A DNA stretch of 48,639 nucleotides. It comes from Entrophospora sp. SA101 (Eukaryota > Glomeromycota > Glomeromycetes > Entrophosporales > Entrophosporaceae). The DNA is taken from positions 9,683-58,321 of the forward strand of contig CAUDNR010003235.1 in the NCBI GenBank assembly GCA_958430865.1, written 5' to 3'. The notes under the pieces are model-generated. The model did not search any database. It was given only the letters and a program-made list of their open reading frames with translations, and was not told the origin of the DNA. Position 1 is the first letter of the stretch; each line of letters starts with the position of its first letter. Both the position numbers and the translations under genes were made by a program. Positions 23,293-33,890 of this stretch are shown piece after piece.

Positions 23293-23537
23293 CTTCTCCA
23301 AAGTGTAAGCTTTGACCACCAAAAGCTCTTTGATAAATCTTGCCTTCTTCAGTTCTTGAAAAAGGAACACTATAATGTTCAAGTTCAATCACTGTCCTAG
23401 GTGCTTCACGGCACATGTAATGTATTGCATCTTGATCACCTAACCAATCACTACCCTTTACCATATCATACATATGCCATCTCCAATCATCCTCAGTCAT
23501 ATTACCTAGAGCAAGCATTAATACCACCCTTTTAATT
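23293..23537 (-). pseudogene. Orphan exon of succinate dehydrogenase flavoprotein (SDHA)
   Basis: Minus-strand translation gives [44 protein letters not shown] and [17 protein letters not shown] in continuous order. These are highly conserved blocks of the FAD-binding subunit of mitochondrial complex II. The segment ends at a plausible donor (GAAG|GTATAC). At its 5' end GGINA is out of frame with ALGNM because of one extra base (aatgcTTgct), so the frame is broken. No other SDHA exon is visible on either side: neither the upstream FAD Rossmann motif nor the downstream active-site region. It is a dispersed exon-sized relic. The functional gene must lie elsewhere. Confidence 0.85.
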
Positions 23538-23923
23538 TTTTTTAAGCTTATTCATTAATAACGTACATATTGTTGAAAGGATTTCTTTTTCTTCTTTTTT
23601 TTTAAAATAAAATATATATCAATCAATCAATTAAAAATCACCTGTGCAGTGACTGTATGAGATCTTGCAGGAAATAATTTTATAACACAAAATCTTTGTA
23701 CAACAGCAAGTGCCAATAATAATGATATGTTTTACATTTTTGTTTACTTTTTATTTTTTATTTTTTTAAAAAAAATAAAAAACTGTTGAAATCAGTCACC
23801 AAAAAGAGAAAACAAGAAAAAGTCTAAGAAGATATTGCTGGTCATAAGAATGATGGTGGTGGTTATTGCCATTTGTCATCACTCTAATTTTATAATAAAT
23901 AAATATTGATATATATCCCATAG

Positions 23924-24335
23924 GTGGTGCACATTAGAACATAATGAATATATTAATGAAATGGGTCAGAAACATAAAAATTTATTGAAGAAAAGAATGG
24001 AAGAACAGGAAGAGTAAGTATGATCAGTCATGTGGTTGAAATATGTATCTTCTGATTATAAATGTATTATCTTTTGTGATTTCTTTTAGGAAGGAGAGAA
24101 TGTTCTACAAGGGAACTCAAAAAAGTGAACCTGTTGATTATATTGACAATATGGGTGAAACTAAATTTTCTGATTTGGATCATGTCATGAAGAAAGGTAA
24201 GTAATATACCAATATAAATGATGGTATATAGATTAATATTAAAAGACATCTGTCATATTTTAACAGGAGGCAGATAAAAGAAAATGGCATGAATATGGTG
24301 TAGAAGAATCAAAGCTGTTGTGTACATGTTCATAA
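23924..24335 (+). CDS. Small spliced gene or 3' gene fragment, unknown
   Basis: Three exon-like segments, 23924-24013, 24090-24196 and 24274-24335, join in frame across good GTAAGT donors and TTTTAG/CAG acceptors. They encode WCTLEHNEYINEMGQKH, KKRMEEQEEKERMFYKGTQ, VDYIDNMGETKFSDLDHVM and a lysine/tryptophan-rich end KRKWHEYGVEESKLL. A strong 5' start is missing; the first segment follows a 3' splice-like site, so this is probably the 3' part of a gene. The last acceptor is ambiguous. An upstream alternative gives the same final residues in a different phase and a stop if taken directly from the donor. No family was recognised. Confidence 0.35.
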
Positions 24336-24504
24336 TTCAAAGCATTGGTAATTTATTTACTGCACTCTATCAGTCATTCATTAGTTATTTTAAAATGTAA
24401 AATTTACATGGAAATATTTGTTAGGTGATCAGTTAATGCTTAGTAAGCTATGTCTTATAAATAAGCATGTATAAAAGTTTCACATATCAAATCTGTAACA
24501 CTAC

Positions 24505-24658
24505 CAGGGTTGGCAAATTGACTGGTCCATTGAGAACAGATGGATTTTGGACTGGTCCATTGCCATTAATAAAATACTAAATATGGTTAAAGTGTTACAC
24601 TAATGGACCCAATGGACCACCAATAGACCATCTATGGACCGCACATTTGCCAACCCTG
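24505..24658. mobile_element. 154-bp hAT-type MITE with 8-bp TSD
   Basis: The left terminus cagggttggcaaat (24505-24518) and the right terminus atttgccaaccctg (24645-24658) are perfect 14-bp inverted repeats. They are immediately flanked by a perfect 8-bp direct repeat, aacactac, at 24497-24504 and 24659-24666. An 8-bp target duplication with a CAGGG... terminus is diagnostic of the hAT superfamily. The interior is non-coding and carries repeated ggtccattg/tggacca-type words in both orientations. The perfect TSD and TIRs suggest a fairly recent insertion mobilised by a hAT transposase elsewhere. Confidence 0.88.
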
Positions 24659-26760
24659 AACACTACCACTTAAATTCATTGATGTAGTGGATTTTTTGGC
24701 ATCTTTGAACTTCTTTATATTTTTGTGGTAAGCATTTTTAAATATGCTGAATAATATGGTATGAACTTCAAACAGGTGTTATCAATAGATTAAGGCTATC
24801 TGAATCAGTTATTGGCATTATTATACCACAAATTCAAGATTGGATTTGGCTTCCAAATTCAGTTTCTGCGTGGGAATGTAAAGAGATTCAAAATGAAGTT
24901 TGAATTAGAAGTGTATTGATATTTTCAATATGTTAATTGCTGATCCTTTTTATAATTGGCAGAAAATTAATAAGACAAAATATAAAATTTAAGATAAATT
25001 TAAAATCTCAAAAGAACCAATATTAAATTCATTACCTAATGTCAAAAATTTGCTATATTCCTGTTACTCTTTTAAATAAAAGTGCTTTAGTAAGTGAATT
25101 ACATTATGGACCATTCTCTTGTTATTGGTGGCAGTTTTCTGATAATGAAGTGTTTCCTATTTGCATTGAATGGGCATGAAATGTGTTGCACTACAGTGTA
25201 ATTGCCAAGCAGTAATTAAATTAGTTGAAGGAGAAAATCATCTCCCAGTGTTTCTGATCATAATCATGCTGCAGAGACAAGCTGAGTTAATGTTACAGTG
25301 ACTATTAATACTTTGAAAGAGAAACCAGTGAATTGCCTGTACAAGTTATTCTAACTGTATCTACTAATAAATAGTTCTCACATAATTCACACATACCTTT
25401 CATCTCATGATGCACTATGCCAATTAATTACTCAAATTTGGAGTTCTGATCTTCCTACAGAACCCGAATCTTATTATTCCTGAAGATTTAACAAAAACTC
25501 TAAATGGATCTGACTTTTTGATTAAGGATTCTGTTATGAATGGAGATAGAATATTGCTCTTTACAATCATTGTCAATGTTTGATATCTGGAACAATCCCC
25601 TTTCTAGGTTACGATTAACAAATCCTTTAATATCATTAATAATCTTCACCTAAACTCATTGACACTTTAATCCATGATATGAAATGAACTTTAAGTGAAA
25701 TGAACAGTTGATAAAATGAATAGTTGTAAAGTGAACTTTTGATAAAATGATAGTAATATGTTGGTAAAGTAAATACCCCCCCCCCAAGAAAAAAAACTGC
25801 CAATAAGCTTTTGATCATTGAATCATTTTAAAAAACAGAGGTTCTGGTTATTAATCATTACTTATTTATAAACAAAAAGCATTCACTATTTGTTTCAACA
25901 ATAGAAAATGATATTTGTATTATCAAAATTCACCATGAACATGAACTTATGATACATCACTAATTGAAGTTTGGAAAAAACTAACTATATTCAAAAATAT
26001 GATGACCACCAACACTTTGGTTTATAATATTATTTTTCAAGATTTTGTTAAAAAATATAAAGTTCCAAAATATACACCATATTGAATGGAATAATTTTTC
26101 ACTTCTACAAAAATCTTTATGACTACAATTTGTAGTTGCCTAAAATGGCATAAATTTTTTACTAATTGGTTAGAAAGGAAAGTACAATAATTGAATTGTT
26201 TTCTCAGCTTGAAAAACATGTTTTGACAAGCAAGTATTTTTCTTTCTTTCTCAAGCCACTTCTGAATTGCTTCTAATGTTTTTCTCCTATGATTTGTTTT
26301 TTGTTGGCAGAAGTTTTTTATTGTAGAAATAACAATTCATTTTCTTTCTTCAAGTAAAAAGTGAATTTCAATGGCCATTTCAATAAATGAAAATCGGGAT
26401 TAAACTCAATCTTTTTGTCAGATAACTTTTTGAAATCCTTTTGAATATTTTTTATCACTAATAAGTATGTATGATTATTTTTAAATTGCCATTTTTTTGG
26501 TGCTATTTTATTGATTAATTGATCCATTTTTTGATTTACAATTTAGAGTTGATTTTTGTAAGTTTTATAGTGAAGCAAGAAACCAAGAAAGAGTCCAATA
26601 GATGGTCTATAAAAAATTTCACAATAAAAGTAAGCATTTTTAAGTGTTATTATGGATGAAAACATTTATTGATTATTTGTTTTTTAAACAAAATAAAATT
26701 GTATTCAATGATGATTATTTGAAAGTTTGGTTATTTTGATTTTTACCAAAAAATAAGTGA

Positions 26761-26868
26761 ATGGATGCTACAATAGTTCAAAATTTGCATCATATTCACT
26801 ATGAAGACTTTATTCACAGAGATTTTCATCCAGGAAATATTTTAATAGGTGCAAATACCAACAATTGA
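26761..26868 (+). pseudogene. Protein kinase catalytic-loop scrap
   Basis: An open segment reads LHHIHYEDFIHRDFHPGNILIG. The IHRDFHPGNIL motif is the kinase catalytic loop. Nothing else of a kinase domain is seen on either side and a stop follows. Unlike the tandem array at 3840-12825 it keeps HRD, so it derives from a different TKL subfamily. Confidence 0.6.
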
Positions 26869-27764
26869 CCTGTTAGTTTTAAAAGTTAACTCATTTCAAC
26901 TACCAATTAATTCATCAAGAGAAAGATTTTTAAGGTCATAATAGTCATAACAACTTCATTTGATTGAATTTCATCCTTCATATCCATTTTCTAAGATTCC
27001 TTTTAGAGTCAAATTATCTTCTATCTTACCTTCTTTTGATCACTTTCAAAATAATTCTTTGCTTTCTTCTGAGTTTAATTTGATGAGGTTGATAAAGATA
27101 TCTCTTTTAGCCTTATTTCTTACCTGTCAATGAACCCCTGATTGCTTATAATAAGGATAATATTGATAAGTATTGAGAACTAAATTCCTGCAAGCTGGTT
27201 CAGTAGGATATCATTTACAAAAATTAGACCACTTTTCTTGGTTGCAATAAACTTTCATAATTTCACCAACCACATCTACATCAGATTGTTAGTGTAATGG
27301 CTTTCACTTAAAACAGTGGCTATTCATTGTCTAATTTCTTCATCATTCAACTGTTTAAATTGTAAGGGTGCTTTTAATTTTACTACTTCTTTTAATAGTT
27401 GTTTATTTCTCTCCCAGAGTTCATTTATTGTGTTTACCATATTTTTTTTTTTATTTTTTTATTTGCTCTTTTAATATACTTATATCCTTTTTATGATGAT
27501 ATATGAATTATTTTAGTACTTTTTTACTTTAAAGTGGGAAAAGCTAATAATATTTGTCAAAAGATTAAGCTTATTAAACTTAATGACAGCAAGGGGACAA
27601 ATTAAAAAGTGTGATAAAGTAATGAAGGTGAATTTATTTTAAATATTTTATTTGTTGCCAATATAGAATGGCTTTGGACAAGTAATATTTTTGTATTCAT
27701 CTTTCACAAATGTTCTGGTAAAGATATTCTTGTCTTTTGTAATCCAAAGGTCTGTTAGAATATT

Positions 27765-27895
27765 CTTCTTGAGCAATAAACACCAAAATTCGACTTATCT
27801 CTTGAGCTATGGGTACCAAAATTCGACCTACCTCTTGAGGAATGTGTACCAAAATTCTGCGCTTTCTTGCATCAATGGTACCATATTTTTTTCAG
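27765..27895 (+). repeat. Imperfect ~33-bp tandem repeat, three units
   Basis: Three successive units begin ccaaaattcgac / ccaaaattcgac / ccaaaattctgc and share ctcttgag and atg.gta words. They are about 33 bp apart. The segment is open in one frame (NSTYLL repeated), but it shows no other coding evidence. Confidence 0.45.
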
Positions 27896-28099
27896 TGGGT
27901 TCAATTTTTGGTTAGATTTTGTTATATGTACTTGGATATACTTGCTTCAAAATAGCTCATGTTATTTGCAAAGTATGTTTATATGCACGGAAATGACCTT
28001 CAATCCTCTGCTTTGCTTCGGATTTTAGGCCTTAAAAAAGCATATGCTTTGTTTATTTATTTACATGAGTTTCAAGAGGCTCTCGAATTATAATGTAGG

Positions 28100-28320
28100 A
28101 CATGACCTCCTACGAAAATGATGATGCATACATAAATTTGTTGTCACTTGAATGATGAGCCATATGCGTTTAACCCACAAGCCCTAAATGGCATACCAAA
28201 AAAGGTCTGAGTCATGACAAACTATGCTTTCTCAAATGATGGTGTGTACATAAATCTGTTGTTACTCTAATGATGAGGCATTCATAAATCAGTCATCACT
28301 CCAATAACACACCCATGCGT
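28100..28320. repeat. Degenerate repeat around a cataaat..gt..tcac motif
   Basis: The phrase acataaatttgttgtcactt (about 28132) recurs with changes as acataaatctgttgttactc (about 28249) and again as cataaatcagtcatcactcc (about 28274). Each is followed by an aatga or aata word. Two copies of a catgcgttt/catatgcgttt word also occur. It looks like an old tandem array, function unknown. Confidence 0.4.
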
Positions 28321-28364
28321 TTGTGCCAGAACCCTCATTTTTGCCCTACTAGAGCAATATTATT

Positions 28365-28425
28365 AATGCTAAGATTACTAATTAAGAGTGTAATATTTTC
28401 CAAGGATGAGAGAAACTGTTATCAT
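28365..28425 (-). pseudogene. Relic of a BTB gene 5' end
   Basis: The block tgtaatattttccaaggatg plus flanking attattaatg.taag matches the complement of the first codons of the BTB gene at about 30097-30165. It lies just beyond that gene's 3' end and in the same orientation. It retains only the start-proximal region and contains a 2-base insertion, so it is a dead fragment of a tandem duplicate. Confidence 0.55.
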
Positions 28426-28531
28426 TATATATTTAGGTTTTTACCAAAAAAAAAATTTTTTTTAATATTTAGCTGCAGGAAATTTTATTTATTTAGAAGA
28501 AAATATAAATAATCCTAAATTAAATTAATCA

Positions 28532-30169
28532 TTAATTTTTTTTTACTAACTTATATACTTCACATTCTTCTAACAGAAAAACTTTTTTATTATTATTTCC
28601 AAGATTTAAATTATTTTTATAAGAATGATCATTAGAAAAATAATAACGACAATAAAGTTCACTATTAATACTGTTGTATAATCGTAAATCTTCAAAGTTT
28701 ATGGTAGCTTCATGAAAATCTATATTATCTGAAGCAAAAATATTAGTTTGGCCATAATGATATATTGCATATTCAGGTATTTCAACCCTACTTAATATTG
28801 AATTGCCAAATAATTTTTCATTAATTTTAAAAATAAAACTTTTATCAGTTTCAATCCAATATCCTTCATCTAAAGATTTTTCTTTTCTATTCCAATAAAC
28901 TGGGTTATAGCCACCCACTAATTCACCTGTTTCTTTTAGTTTCATAAATACTATAGTTTGTTTGATGTTATAACATTTTTGTTCAAAAACTGATTTTGAA
29001 GATCCATCTTGAGTGCTTTGAAGAATTAATTCAAAATCATATGGAATATCATTTTCACTATAATAGCCATTACTTTGATCAATCCAACCAGAAACCAGTA
29101 ATTTCATTTTTGAGTTTAATAATTTTCCTTTGCTACTTCTTGTTCTTGGACCTTTATAATGAAGAAATCTAGGTTGCCATTTATCTGTAAAATAATATTG
29201 AAGAATTTCTTCATATATATTTTTATCAAAAATCTTTCTATAAGGTTTGATTTTATCATAGAAATTTTCTTTAGTTATTTCACTGAATCTTATTAATAAA
29301 ATAATGTCTTCTAATATACTTTTCATCCTCTTGAAATCATTTTTATTCCATTTTGAAATATCTTTTTCTAATGACTTATTTTGTCTTATTCCCCATTGAA
29401 TGACATAATACCAAATATCAATCTCATCTAATTTCAAATTATCACTTTCCAATATTGATACAAGCATTGGTTTTTCAATTGTTGCAATGTCATTGGATTT
29501 TAAAATTGAACCTGGATTTTCACAAATCAATTTATCACAAAAATCTTGAAGTGAACTAAATTGATGTTTTGATGAAACTTTATAAACATAAATAAAATTT
29601 TGGTGGAGCCATTCACTTTTTTCATTGATTAAATAATTTTGTAAATCATCAATTAATTCATTAAAGTTTAACTCATCACATGCTTCAATGAGTTCCAGAA
29701 TTTGGTTTAAATCCAGGCTACCTATATTGAGAATTCCATTGTACATATACCTTTTAAAAATGTAAATATGTAAAAAAAAAAATTTCATTTAATAAATCAA
29801 TTCTTTATTTATTTTTTATTAATAAGTCAAATCAACTTACATTAAAAGAATTTCAAAAACTCTTGGAGAAATATTTTCTTTTTCAAATAAAATGGTACCA
29901 TGATCAGACCTTTTAATCCAATTATTGGATAAGGCTGCTCGAAAATACAAAGATCTTGCCTTTAAAATGGTAGAATGAACTTTAAAAATTCTGACATCTT
30001 CCACTCCTCCAACTTTGATTTCTACATCATAATAATCTGAGTTATTTAACAAATTTGAAAAATCAATTACTAGCTTATTAATATAATTTAAAGGTGAAGC
30101 ATTATTAATGTTAAGGTTTTTAAGCAAGTATGTAATATTTTCCAAGGATGAGAAACTATTATTAGACAT
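28532..30169 (-). CDS. BTB-BACK-TLDc domain protein
   Basis: Exons 30169-29841 and 29750-28532 are joined in phase 2 (TTAAT|GTAAGT ... AAAAG|GTATATG), giving about 515 residues. The BTB/POZ domain covers about residues 35-115 (YYDVEIKVGG, IFKVHSTILKARSLYF, ENISPRVFEILL). BACK follows (about 130-240: LQDFCDKLI, DIWYYVIQWG). A C-terminal TLDc domain lies at about 315-510 (LLVSGWID, ELVGGYNPVYW, SFIFKI). BTB domains dimerise and often bind Cullin-3, and TLDc domains occur in oxidation-resistance and V-ATPase-interacting proteins. This combination is greatly expanded in Rhizophagus, so a ubiquitin-ligase adaptor role is plausible but inferred. The intron falls inside the BTB domain just before MYNGIL. 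All domains look intact. Confidence 0.87.
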
Positions 30170-32043
30170 TTCAAAGAAAAAAAATTTTTTTAAAAGAATT
30201 TAAATATTAACTAACATTAATTGCCAATTTATTTTTTCAATTTATTTATTTGGTGTAATCAATCATTTAGTCTATATATAATATAATACGGGCCGATCAA
30301 CGTCCTGTGACATTTAAAGATTCCACTTAAAATAGTAAAAGTAATAGAGTAGGAGTGTTGGTGATGGTAAGAGTAGTAGTAAAATCGTTAAATAGTGAAT
30401 TATTTATATCGGGTAAAGGTTTTGATGGTAAAGAATAAAAAACATATATTTATTATTATGATGATGATTAGGATTAGAAATGTAAACCATATAACAGCCA
30501 TTTCCATGCTATTCCTCCCTCTACTACTTCACCTTCTTCTATTTTTACTATCAATTAAAATTAATTGACGAAATTCAATTGATGATCTGTCTATGAATCA
30601 ATGAGTGTTAGTGATGCGCGGGGAAGAAACACTAATCAGTAAGTAACCTTTTATAAGAACATATTCATGTATTTTTATTGCCATTAATAATATAAAGAAA
30701 AAAAGTTTTCTCTTTACAATGCGTTGATTTTCGAGCTTTGTATATATTGAAAAAACTAATTTCCGTGTAACACTTGTAAATGATGAATAATAATATTGTG
30801 TATGTTTGTAATAAAATATGATACAATTGCTTGCATATTATTATTATTTATTATATTTATTATATTAGTATTAAAGTAGTACTAGTACCTGTGTGTAAAG
30901 TACTCACTTTCAGTACTTAAAAATAGGTTTGAATACGTAATTTTTAGTGACTAAAATATGTTTTGACAACGAAAATGCGGTTATATTAATCAATACGTAT
31001 ATAGTAATTGATTTTAATTGGTAATTTATAATATATGTATTCAGTGCCTTGTTCATTAACACCCTTTCACTCTCTTCAAAAGAGCAGGGTTGTGACTGCT
31101 CTTATAACTTGTCCACAACAAACTGCTTGACAACTTGTGATAAATTTAAAATCAAAAATTACTCATATTCTCGATTCACCGCATAAAAAAATCATTATCT
31201 TTAAAAATATTCTTTCAGATATTGAGGTTTTAATTTTGAGAATGCATACGAACATTGAACAAATAAAAAAAGTAAAAAAGATCACATTTTAAAGATGGCT
31301 TTGTACCGAAAAAGTATCAAATTTGAGGTACTAGAAGGAAATTAATGAATAGTAAAATGGTCCTTGTACCATTGTACCAATAAAATTCAGTATTTGTATT
31401 GTTTTTGATATAATTTATACTGTTTTAGATATGTTTGGGTAATATTTTTGATGCAATTATTATCTTTGTACCAGCTTTGTACCAGTTGTACCAATGCTAG
31501 CGTATGTGTGTTCATGTGTGACTTCGCTTTCTCAACAGAATAAAGAGACCCAAATGAGTAGAAGAGTAATGCTCGATCTCGCAGTCCACAGTAACATTAA
31601 GGACTGAGAAAATTCTATTGAATGTGGCTGTCAACATTATGGTTTGAATGTGACTGCTGCAAGCATTATCTATAATTCGGGTTAATAGTGAATTAATTTT
31701 AATATTAAATCCAAAAAAGGAAATTCGAACCGAAAAAATGGACTATTACTATTACTATTACTATTACTATCACTCTGGAAATTGTACTTTAAAAATTCGA
31801 ATTCTCCTTTAGAAATTTTTAGAGTAAATAAAAAACTTTATTACAAATGAAAAAAAATTTTCCGGAAGGAAAATTATTTATTATTATTAGCTAATTCACA
31901 TTCGGGAAAATTTTCCGCTTTTTTTTTTTCCAGATATTAATATTAATATCTTGATGAAAAATTTAAAAAGATGAATTTTCTCCACTATTTATTGTTAAAA
32001 AAATTTTATTGCTAAATTTATAAATAATAATAGTAATAACAAT
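30170..32043. other. Divergent intergenic region
   Basis: This lies between the BTB gene (-) and the carrier gene (+), so it should hold both promoters. There is no gene-like frame. It contains taa/gta simple repeats, several gtacca words clustered at 31300-31500, the actatt microsatellite at about 31742-31772, and a pair of ggaaaattttcc-type inverted words at about 31855-31915 upstream of the carrier gene. No specific regulatory element could be assigned. Confidence 0.45.
31742..31772. repeat. (actatt)n microsatellite
   Basis: Five near-perfect actatt units sit about 270 bp upstream of the carrier gene start. Confidence 0.8.
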
Positions 32044-33521
32044 ATGTCGCCACCAGCTAATTTAGTAAAACAAAAGGAATCAGGACTTGCTCGTGTATTG
32101 GGTTCTGGAGCTTCAGGAGTATTTGAATTAATTATATTTCATCCTGTTGATACTATTTCAAAACGTTTAATGACTAATCAACAAAAAGTAAATAAATATT
32201 GGATTTTTTTTTATGGTGGATGGAATGATAAAAAAATTATTTTTGTTTTGCTTTGCTAATTAGTTTGCTTATTAGGTTTTTATACCTGGTGCACCATTAT
32301 CTCAAATTCCTAATAATTTAGAGCGAGCCATATTTAAAGTAAAAAATCTGATTTATTTTTTTTCGGTAAAATTTTTTGTACAAAATTCTCTAGTGAATAA
32401 ATAATATTATTATTATAGGATAAGCATTCCGCAAATCTTTTACATAAATACATATCATTGTTTCCAGGATTAGGTTATGCAGGTGGATACAAAGTACTCC
32501 AAAGAATTTATAAATATGGTGGTCAACCATATGTAAGAGATTATATCAACAGCAATCATCAAGATGTATTCTATAAATTATTCGGTGAAAAAAGTGGCAA
32601 AACTATAATACATGCCACTGCTGGAAGGTAAATATGTTTGGAATGGATGTTACGATGTAATTAGTAGGATGAATTTAATTTTAAAAATAAATAATTATTG
32701 ATAGTTTAATTGGGATCGGAGAGGTGGCACTTTTACCATTAGATGTAATGAAAATTAAACGTCAAACAAATCCTGAAACATTAAAAGACAGAAACATTTT
32801 CAAAATTTTTTGGGATGAAGGACTTGGACTTTATAGATAAACATCCGCTCATATAATAATTGATTAATTATATATGACCAAAGAACAAATCTATAATAAT
32901 AATCGATTTATAAATATATATATGTATTCAGAGGTGGCCTTTGGACAGCAGCACGTAATGCACCAGGAAGTTTTGCATTAGTAAGAAAGCCATTTCATAC
33001 ATTATCATAATATTAACAAATATTATTATTATATTACAATTTAATTTAATTCAAATTTATAATATTAATGTTAGTTTGGTGGATCAGCTTTTGTTGAAGA
33101 ATATTTATTTGGATTAAAAGATTATTCTAAAGCAACATTTTTTCAAACTTTTTGCGCATCAATTGGTGGTGCTATTGCTTCTATAAGTGTCGCTCAACCA
33201 CTTGATGTAATTAAAACTCGTATCCAAAATAGACCTTTTGATTCACCTGAAACTGAAACACAAAATTATTCGCAAAATGATACTCAAAGAAGGTAATAAT
33301 TTTAAAATTAAAATTTACACATGTACTTTTTTTTTTTTTTTAATAATAATATTATTATCGTTGTTTTTTTAGGCACAAGTGCATTCTTTAAAGGAATAAC
33401 ACCTAAAATGATCATTGTTGGTCCTAAATTAGTTTTCTCTTTCACAATTGCACAACAATTAATTTCAATATTAAACAACTTCTTTCTATCTAAAGGAGTA
33501 GTCAAACCAAATCCTCTCTAA
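32044..33521 (+). CDS. GGC1: Mitochondrial GTP/GDP carrier (Ggc1/Yhm1-like), apparently damaged
   Basis: Seven exons are inferred: 32044-32187, 32276-32338, 32419-32627, 32705-32836, 32932-32980, 33075-33292 and 33373-33521. The product matches yeast Ggc1 nearly throughout: SGLARVLGS, FHPVDTISKRLM, LFPGLGYAGGYKVLQR, LIGIGE, LLPLDVMKIKRQTNPE, GLWTAARNAPGSFALFGG, PLDVIKTRIQNR and FFKGITPK. The three PxDxxxxR/K carrier signatures are present. The carrier exchanges GTP for GDP across the inner mitochondrial membrane and affects iron homeostasis. There are two defects. The exon-4 donor is ATAAAC where GTAAAC is expected. The exons sum to 964 nt, one base too many: after SPET the conserved frame continues only if one base near acacaaaatt (33259-33268) is removed. 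With both corrected it would be about 320 residues. Either sequencing error or pseudogenisation explains this. Confidence 0.82.
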
Positions 33522-33778
33522 TTATTAGTTTTGTTTATGAATTAAAATAGATTTGTTAAATTTGGTGGAATTTATAAATTAATTCCAATATTATCCGTCA
33601 GGTTTAATCAAATAATTATACACTTTTATTTTTATATTATTATATATTTATTAATTAAATCTATTATATAAGGCAAGATTTTTTTTTTCTAAATTTATTA
33701 ATGACAATGTTATTATATTGGAACTGACATTAATACCTTATATAGTATCAAATAGGAATTGTCATCATCATGCATGCT

Positions 33779-33890
33779 AACCATTCTTACTAAATTAATA
33801 TTTTCATGGTATTACAAATTTTTCTTTACTGACAACCATTCTTACTAAATTAATATTTTCATGGTATTACAAATTTTTCTTTACTGACAA
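33779..33890. repeat. Perfect tandem duplication, 55-bp unit
   Basis: Two adjacent copies of a 55-bp unit starting ccattcttactaaattaata and ending ctttactgacaa lie at 33781-33835 and 33836-33890. I see no mismatch between them, so the duplication is recent or homogenised (or an assembly artefact). Confidence 0.9.

Larger units (their letters stand above)
24336..28531. other. Gene-poor region with relics and small repeats
   Basis: No intact gene is seen. Scraps include IPQIQDWIWLPNSVSAWE at about 24830 (+), ELHYGPFSCYWWQFSDNE at about 25095 (+), a minus-strand open stretch at 26318-26527 (MDQLINKIAPKKWQFKNN), and a minus-strand degenerate ORF at about 27440-27060 starting VNTINELWERNKQLLKEVV with several stops. 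A kinase scrap, a MITE, two repeat clusters and a BTB remnant within the region have their own entries. Confidence 0.45.
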
